DNA of 64,000 bases, from NCBI GenBank assembly GCA_902762355.1, contig CACWNR010000003.1, positions 62,001-126,000 on the forward strand. Direction: 5' to 3'. The translations under genes were made by a program, and so were the position numbers. Origin of the DNA: an uncultured Bacteroidales bacterium (lineage in GTDB: Bacteria > Bacteroidota > Bacteroidia > Bacteroidales > Paludibacteraceae). Shown here piece after piece: positions 59,709-64,000 of the stretch; within the stretch, counting starts at the first letter, position 1, and every line of letters starts with the position of its first letter. Below the pieces are notes generated by a model. It worked only from the letters and a program-made list of their open reading frames with translations. It was not told the DNA's origin and searched no databases.

Positions 59709-61031
59709 TTAGTTGTTCGGAACATAATTGATCAGATCGCCGTTGAGGAAACTGTCATAGGCAGTCATGTCGATGAGTCCGTGTCCGCTGAGGTTGAAGA
59801 GGATGACTTTGGGTTCACCGGTCTCGATGCAACGCTTGGCTTCGCGGATGGTTGCCGCGATCGCGTGACAACTCTCCGGTGCGGGGATGATGCCTTCGGT
59901 GCGTGCAAAGAGCAGACCGGCATCGAAAGACTCCAGTTGGGGAATGTCCATGCCACGCATGTAGCCGTCCTTGAGCAGTTGGCTGACGATGGTTCCGGCG
60001 CCGTGGTAGCGCAGGCCACCGGCGTGGATATTAGCGGGTTTGAAGTCATGTCCGAGGGTGTACATCGGAAGCAGCGGGGTGTAGCCGGCCGCATCACCGA
60101 AGTCGTACTCGAACTTACCTTTGGTTAGTTTGGGGCACGAAGCGGGTTCAGCAGCGATGAAGTCGATCTTCTTGTCGCCACGCAGTTGATGGCGCATGAA
60201 GGGGAAGGCGAGTCCACCGAAGTTACTTCCGCCACCGAAGCAGGCGATGATCGTATCGGGATACTCACCGGCTTTCTCCATCTGTTTCTCTGCCTCGAGG
60301 CCGATAACGGTCTGATGCAGCGAGACGTGGTTCATGACGGAGCCGAGTGTGTATTTGCAGTTGGGGGTAGTCGTTGCCAGTTCGACGGCCTCTGAGATAG
60401 CGGTACCGAGTGAACCGGGGTGGTTGGGATCGGCGGTGATGATATCCTTTCCGGCGCGTGTGGACATAGACGGAGAGCCGGTGACCGTCGCACCGAAGGT
60501 GCGCATGATCGAACTACGGTAGGGTTTCTGCTGCATGGATATCTTCACCTGATAGACGGCGCACTCGAGGCCAAAGGTCTTGGCGGCATAACTGAGTGCT
60601 GCGCCCCACTGTCCGGCACCGGTCTCAGTGGTGACGTTGGTGACTCCTTCCTGTTTGCAGTAGTAGCATTGCGGAATGGCGGAGTTGAGTTTATGCGAGC
60701 CCAGCGGGTTGACACTCTCGTTCTTGAAGTATATATGCGCGGGCGTACCTAATGCTTGTTCTAACGCGTAGGCGCGCACGAGAGGGGTAGAACGGTAGTA
60801 CCGATAGCGACGCTGTACCTCTTCGGGGATATCTATCCAAGCGTGCTCGGTATCGAGTTCTTGTTTGGCGCACTCGTTGGCGAAGATGTGAGACAAGTCG
60901 TCGGCTGTAAGCGGCTGACGGGTCTTCGGATCCAAGAGAGGTAAGGGTTTGTTGACCATCTCTGCCTGGATATTGTACCATTGACGAGGCAGTTCGTCCT
61001 CCGTCAAAAAATATCGTTTTTGCTCTTTCAT
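59709..61031 (-). CDS. Tryptophan synthase beta-like protein, TrpB2 type
   Basis: 440 aa from ATG at 61031; the longer frame begins at a TTG five codons upstream. A PLP enzyme: the Schiff-base lysine is K114 in G-S-H-K-L-N-S; T-E-T-G-A-G-Q-W-G and the phosphate-binding F-G-G-G-S-N are also intact. N-terminal features (extended ~80 residues before R-S-T-P-L) and length mark the TrpB2 branch, which converts indole plus serine to tryptophan, often without a TrpA partner. No trpA is near. Own promoter divergent from rpsF. Confidence 0.92.
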   Translation of the reverse strand: MKEQKRYFLTEDELPRQWYNIQAEMVNKPLPLLDPKTRQPLTADDLSHIFANECAKQELDTEHAWIDIPEEVQRRYRYYRSTPLVRAYALEQALGTPAHIYFKNESVNPLGSHKLNSAIPQCYYCKQEGVTNVTTETGAGQWGAALSYAAKTFGLECAVYQVKISMQQKPYRSSIMRTFGATVTGSPSMSTRAGKDIITADPNHPGSLGTAISEAVELATTTPNCKYTLGSVMNHVSLHQTVIGLEAEKQMEKAGEYPDTIIACFGGGSNFGGLAFPFMRHQLRGDKKIDFIAAEPASCPKLTKGKFEYDFGDAAGYTPLLPMYTLGHDFKPANIHAGGLRYHGAGTIVSQLLKDGYMRGMDIPQLESFDAGLLFARTEGIIPAPESCHAIAATIREAKRCIETGEPKVILFNLSGHGLIDMTAYDSFLNGDLINYVPNN

Positions 61032-61056
61032 AATTACATTTTTCAAAAAAACGCTG

Positions 61057-61086
61057 CAAATTTACAAAAATATTTGCACATATCAA
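61057..61086 (-). promoter_or_regulatory. Promoter of trpB2 (and probably pulA)
   Basis: Minus strand: TTG (61086-61084), 19-nt spacer, TAAATTTG (61064-61057). It overlaps the -33 side of the divergent rpsF promoter. Confidence 0.72.
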
Positions 61087-61104
61087 AAAAAAAGTGTAAT
61101 TTTG
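61074..61104 (+). promoter_or_regulatory. Promoter of the rpsF-rpsR-rplI operon
   Basis: TTG (61074-61076), 20-nt spacer, TAATTTTG (61097-61104). Confidence 0.82.
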
Positions 61105-61180
61105 CACGCTTTTTTCGCGCAGGGTGCGCGTACATAAGCAGAAATAGTATTAACAAATTATTAAACTAAAGTTTACTACA

Positions 61181-61540
61181 ATGGTAAATCATTATGAAAC
61201 AGCCTTCGTATTGACTCCCGTTTTGTCTGAACCGCAGACGAAGGAGGCTGTAGAGAAATTCGAGAATCTTCTCATGCAGAATGGCGGTACCATTTTGAAC
61301 CGTGAGGAGTGGGGCTTGAAGCAACTCGCTTACCCTATCCAAGGTAAAAATTCAGGTTTCTACTTCATTCTTCAGTTTGATGCAGAGCCTGCAGTAATCG
61401 CTACCCTCGAGACCGAGTTCCGTCGTGACGAGCGCATCATCCGCTTCCTGACAACGCGTCTTGACAAGTACGCATTCGAGTACGCTGAGAAGCGTCGTAA
61501 CAAAGGTAAAGTTCAACCTAAAGCAGAAGAGGAGGCTTAA
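61181..61540 (+). CDS. rpsF: 30S ribosomal protein S6
   Basis: 119 aa, full length. N-terminal [12 protein letters not shown] and the core [18 protein letters not shown] are characteristic. First gene of the conserved rpsF-rpsR-rplI operon; stop and rpsR ATG are 2 nt apart. Confidence 0.97.
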   Translation: MVNHYETAFVLTPVLSEPQTKEAVEKFENLLMQNGGTILNREEWGLKQLAYPIQGKNSGFYFILQFDAEPAVIATLETEFRRDERIIRFLTTRLDKYAFEYAEKRRNKGKVQPKAEEEA

Positions 61541-61542
61541 TC

Positions 61543-61809
61543 ATGGCACAGAATGACGAAATTCGCTATCTGACTCCGCAAGGTTCGGATCAGAAGAAGA
61601 AAAAGTACTGCCGTTTCAAGAAGAGCGGAATCAAGTACATCGATTACAAAGATCCTGAGTTTTTGAAGAAGTTCCTGAACGAGCAAGGTAAGATCCTTCC
61701 GCGTCGTATCACCGGTACTTCGTTGAAGTTCCAACGCAAAGTTGCTCAGGCCGTTAAGAAAGCACGCCACTTGGCATTGCTGCCTTACGTAACGGATATG
61801 ATGAAGTAA
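61543..61809 (+). CDS. rpsR: 30S ribosomal protein S18
   Basis: 88 aa, full length. [13 protein letters not shown] and the C-terminal [16 protein letters not shown] are typical S18. S18 binds S6 in the 30S platform. Second gene of the operon. Confidence 0.97.
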   Translation: MAQNDEIRYLTPQGSDQKKKKYCRFKKSGIKYIDYKDPEFLKKFLNEQGKILPRRITGTSLKFQRKVAQAVKKARHLALLPYVTDMMK

Positions 61810-61838
61810 TTAACCCATTAAAGTAGAAAGGAAAGAAC

Positions 61839-62282
61839 ATGGAAGTAATTCTTATTCAAGACCTGGCTAATCTGGGTTTCAAGAACGACATCGTTAAAGT
61901 ACGTGACGGCTACGGACGCAACTACCTGTTGCCGCAGAAGATTGCTATCATCGCTAACGAGAGCAACAAGAAGCAGTTGGCAGAGAACCTGAAACAACAG
62001 GCTCACAAGGCAGCTAAGATTCTGGCAGACGCACAGGCACTGGAGGCTAAACTCGCAGAGACCGTAATCGAGGTTAAAGTAAAAGCTAACGAGGACGGAA
62101 AGATCTTCGGTACAGTAACCACCCAAAACATCGCTGACGCTTTGGCAGCTAACGAGATCAAAATCGACAAGAAGGTGATCACTATCGCTGAGCCGATCAA
62201 GGAGTTGGGTGAGCACACCGCACAGGCTCGTCTGCATCGTGAGGTAAAAGCTGACATCAAGTTGAATGTTGTAGCTGAGTAA
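61839..62282 (+). CDS. rplI: 50S ribosomal protein L9
   Basis: 147 aa with the two L9 lobes: N-terminal M-E-V-I-L-I-Q-D-L-A-N-L-G ... V-R-D-G-Y-G-R-N-Y-L-L-P, a long connecting helix, and a C-terminal domain (F-G-T-V-T-T-Q-N-I). ATG follows AAAGGAAAGAAC. Third gene of the operon. Confidence 0.97.
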   Translation: MEVILIQDLANLGFKNDIVKVRDGYGRNYLLPQKIAIIANESNKKQLAENLKQQAHKAAKILADAQALEAKLAETVIEVKVKANEDGKIFGTVTTQNIADALAANEIKIDKKVITIAEPIKELGEHTAQARLHREVKADIKLNVVAE

Positions 62283-62315
62283 TTGTTTAACAGATTAAAA
62301 AAGGAGAAAAATCTT

Positions 62316-62570
62316 ATGAAACAAGGAATTCATCCTGATAACTACCGCGTAGTAGTTTTCAAAGATATGTCTGACGGTACTCAGTTCTTCAGCCGCTCTA
62401 CAGCAGCTACCAAGGACACGATCGAAATCGACGGCGTTAAGTATCCGCTTATCAAGTTGGAGATCTCGAACACGAGTCACCCGTTCTACACCGGTAAGTC
62501 CAAACTCGTGGACACCGCAGGTCGTGTGGACAAGTTCATGTCTCGCTACGGCAACCGCAACCGCAAGTAA
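62316..62570 (+). CDS. rpmE2: 50S ribosomal protein L31 type B
   Basis: 84 aa from ATG at 62316, preceded by AAAAAGGAGAAAAATCTT; the frame open from 62283 begins right at the rplI stop and is rejected as the start. Starts [15 protein letters not shown] and lacks the zinc-binding cysteines, as expected for the type B form. Co-transcribed with rplI; terminator follows. Confidence 0.95.
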   Translation: MKQGIHPDNYRVVVFKDMSDGTQFFSRSTAATKDTIEIDGVKYPLIKLEISNTSHPFYTGKSKLVDTAGRVDKFMSRYGNRNRK

Positions 62571-62581
62571 TGCGAAGCAAA

Positions 62582-62616
62582 ATAAGAGCGGACGAGTGTG
62601 TCCGCTCTTATTTTAT
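62582..62616 (+). terminator. Terminator of the rpsF operon
   Basis: ATAAGAGCGGAC, loop GAGTGT, GTCCGCTCTTAT, then T-rich sequence. Confidence 0.88.
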
Positions 62617-62620
62617 TTAT

Positions 62621-62648
62621 GATTTTAGATTTATGATTTAAGATTTTT
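62621..62648. repeat. GATTT heptamer array upstream of the PnuC-like gene
   Basis: GATTTTA/GATTTAT/GATTTAA/GATTTTT directly before the ATG at 62655, occupying its ribosome-binding region. Same class as 54508. Confidence 0.8.
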
Positions 62649-62654
62649 GATATT

Positions 62655-63422
62655 ATGAAAAACGCACAACTTTGGAAGGCTTTAGGCCGCAACTTACTTC
62701 TCTCGATTGGCATGTTCGCATGCATCTTCTTACTTCTTTGGATTGCCGAGCTCTTCATTTTTGAGCCGGGCACGCTGCTCAAATGGCACGATGCCGCATG
62801 GTGCGTCGGTATTCCGGCAAGTATCATCGGCGTGAGTTACATCTTGACCATCCGCGACCCGCAGAACTACACTGGTTTCTTTGCAGGAATCGTGATGTCG
62901 GCGTTGTTAGGTGTTCAATTCACGCTCCAGAAGAGTTACGACAGTACATTCCTTTATTTCTTTGTGTTTATTCCGTTCCAGATGATGAGTATCTATAAAT
63001 GGAGTCGCAATAAAGATGACGGAGGAGCAAGCTTTGAGCCGAAGTTCCTGGATATCCCGCGTTTCTGGTTATCGATCTTCATCGGTCTGGCGGTAACGGC
63101 AGGGGATTACTTTATTCAGACGGTTGTCTTCCAACATAACGGATTCGGGGAGAATATAGCGGTGAAGTTGTGTAACGGTTTGATGATTTCATCCTCGTTC
63201 CTGGCGAACTACTGGTTGATCTATCGCAAGAATGATTCTTGGTTGTACTGGTTCATCTACAGCGTAGCCGGTATTGTGCTATTCATCGTTCTGGGAAATA
63301 TCTTCTCGCTGGTACTATTCTGCTTCTTCCTGGTGATCAACTCGATGGCCGGTATTGCATGGATCAAGAACACGAAACCGGAGAATCTATACTGGGCAGC
63401 GCCGTTTTTAGGTAAGAAATGA
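62655..63422 (+). CDS. PnuC-like nicotinamide riboside transporter
   Basis: 255 aa with about seven TM helices. P-F-Q-M-M-S-I-Y-K-W-S-R-N after TM4, and N-Y-W-L-I-Y-R-K-N-D-S-W-L-Y-W-F-I-Y in a late helix, fit the W/N-rich vitamin-binding helices of PnuC, a facilitator of nicotinamide riboside (NAD precursor) uptake. No riboswitch is visible in the short upstream gap, which is a heptamer array. Its stop overlaps the next ATG (ATGA). A thiamine-type Pnu transporter is the main alternative. Confidence 0.75.
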   Translation: MKNAQLWKALGRNLLLSIGMFACIFLLLWIAELFIFEPGTLLKWHDAAWCVGIPASIIGVSYILTIRDPQNYTGFFAGIVMSALLGVQFTLQKSYDSTFLYFFVFIPFQMMSIYKWSRNKDDGGASFEPKFLDIPRFWLSIFIGLAVTAGDYFIQTVVFQHNGFGENIAVKLCNGLMISSSFLANYWLIYRKNDSWLYWFIYSVAGIVLFIVLGNIFSLVLFCFFLVINSMAGIAWIKNTKPENLYWAAPFLGKK

Positions 63423-64000
63423 TTCGAAAAAAAGATACAATATTGCGCGTAGCGGAGCCTACGCAATTAATGGACTTCCTGATCGCGAAGATGGGAGGTA
63501 TGGCACGTTCGTCGGTCAAGCAGTTGCTTGGCCAACGTCGTGTTAAAGTGGGTAACGCCGTACAGACACGGCATGATTTTGCGCTGAAAGTCGGCGATGT
63601 AGTGACGGTGAGTTCGGGTCGTGGCAACAGTCAGTTGACGCACCCGAAGTTGAAGATCGTCTATGAGGACGATGATTTGATTGTGGTCAATAAGCAACCG
63701 GGACTGCTGACCGTAGCGGCTACACCGGGTAGCAGCGAGACCACCGCATACTCTATCCTGCGCGCGTACGTTAAGAAACAGAACGCGCGCGCGGGCATCT
63801 ATGTAGTGCATCGTCTGGATCGGGAGACGAGCGGTTTGTTGGTTTTTGCCCGTTCGGAAGAGTTACAGCATTACATGCGTGAGTACTGGCGTGAGTTGGT
63901 TCAGGAGCGCACGTATATCGCATTGGCGGAGGGTACTTTGAATCCACGCGAAGGCAAGATCACGACGTGGCTGACGGAGGACAAGCGCAATGCGGTGGTG
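63419..64000 (+). CDS. RluA-family 23S rRNA pseudouridine synthase, 3'-truncated by window edge
   Basis: The first 194 residues. An S4-type RNA-binding domain is at the N-terminus (S-S-V-K-Q-L-L-G-Q-R-R-V-K-V-G), then the catalytic domain with I-V-V-N-K-Q-P-G-L-L and the motif V-H-R-L-D-R-E-T-S-G-L-L-V-F (catalytic Asp in H-R-L-D). This is the RluC/RluD type that modifies uridines in 23S rRNA. ATG at 63419 overlaps the previous stop by 4 nt. It continues beyond the window. Confidence 0.92.
   Translation, partial: MIRKKDTILRVAEPTQLMDFLIAKMGGMARSSVKQLLGQRRVKVGNAVQTRHDFALKVGDVVTVSSGRGNSQLTHPKLKIVYEDDDLIVVNKQPGLLTVAATPGSSETTAYSILRAYVKKQNARAGIYVVHRLDRETSGLLVFARSEELQHYMREYWRELVQERTYIALAEGTLNPREGKITTWLTEDKRNAVV

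Overview
The window looks like a chromosomal segment of a Bacteroidota bacterium, most likely an uncultured Bacteroidales. The reasons are thirteen promoters of the Bacteroidota type (TTG, 19-20 nt spacer, TAnnTTTG), giant secreted proteins with Listeria-Bacteroides (InlB-type) repeats and Big_2 domains, C-termini resembling type IX secretion sorting tails, an L31 type B gene after rpsF-rpsR-rplI, and AT-rich rather than strong Shine-Dalgarno leaders. No rRNA, tRNA, CRISPR array, transposase or integrase was seen.

Layout. 1-6.1 kb: end of ispH, a CBM20-GH77 4-alpha-glucanotransferase (malQ), a flippase-like membrane protein, and an exported helix-hairpin-helix/beta-barrel protein. 6.1-20.9 kb (minus): a Big_2 secreted protein, then an operon of three genes called A1-B1-C1 here: a 2344-aa repeat protein, a 1550-aa repeat protein with a sorting-like tail, and a small signal-peptide/one-TM protein. 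21.0-34.4 kb: an AT-rich accessory island. It holds a two-gene RADAR anti-phage locus (rdrA ATPase, rdrB adenosine deaminase), a 1.4-kb repeat-rich spacer, a decayed AAA ATPase fragment, a divergent operon of two related membrane proteins with a small protein and a P-loop NTPase, a small DUF6169-like cassette and a truncated secreted protein. 34.6-45.1 kb (plus): a second, inverted copy of the module, A2-B2-C2. 45.3-48.0 kb: two AAA ATPase genes separated by copies of one terminator. 48.3-64 kb: housekeeping genes: pnp, tamB-like, rplS, uvrB, a pullulanase lipoprotein, trpB2, rpsF-rpsR-rplI-rpmE2, a PnuC-like transporter, and the start of an RluA-type pseudouridine synthase.

How the parts relate. 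malQ and pullulanase suggest alpha-glucan/glycogen use. The two A-B-C modules face outward on either side of the defence island (A1-B1-C1 leftward, A2-B2-C2 rightward) and probably build a cell-surface layer or adhesin. RdrA and RdrB form the RADAR nucleotide/RNA deamination defence. The divergent membrane operon carries the same ~40-nt leader element as rdrA, so it may be a co-regulated, unrecognised partner. That is the best candidate here for something new.

The segment is also full of short degenerate tandem repeats. Heptamer arrays (AATC-type, GGTTAC-type, GTGTA-type) sit inside conserved genes and between genes. ACAAG-type arrays cluster around the RADAR island. All calls come from reading the sequence; no database search was run.
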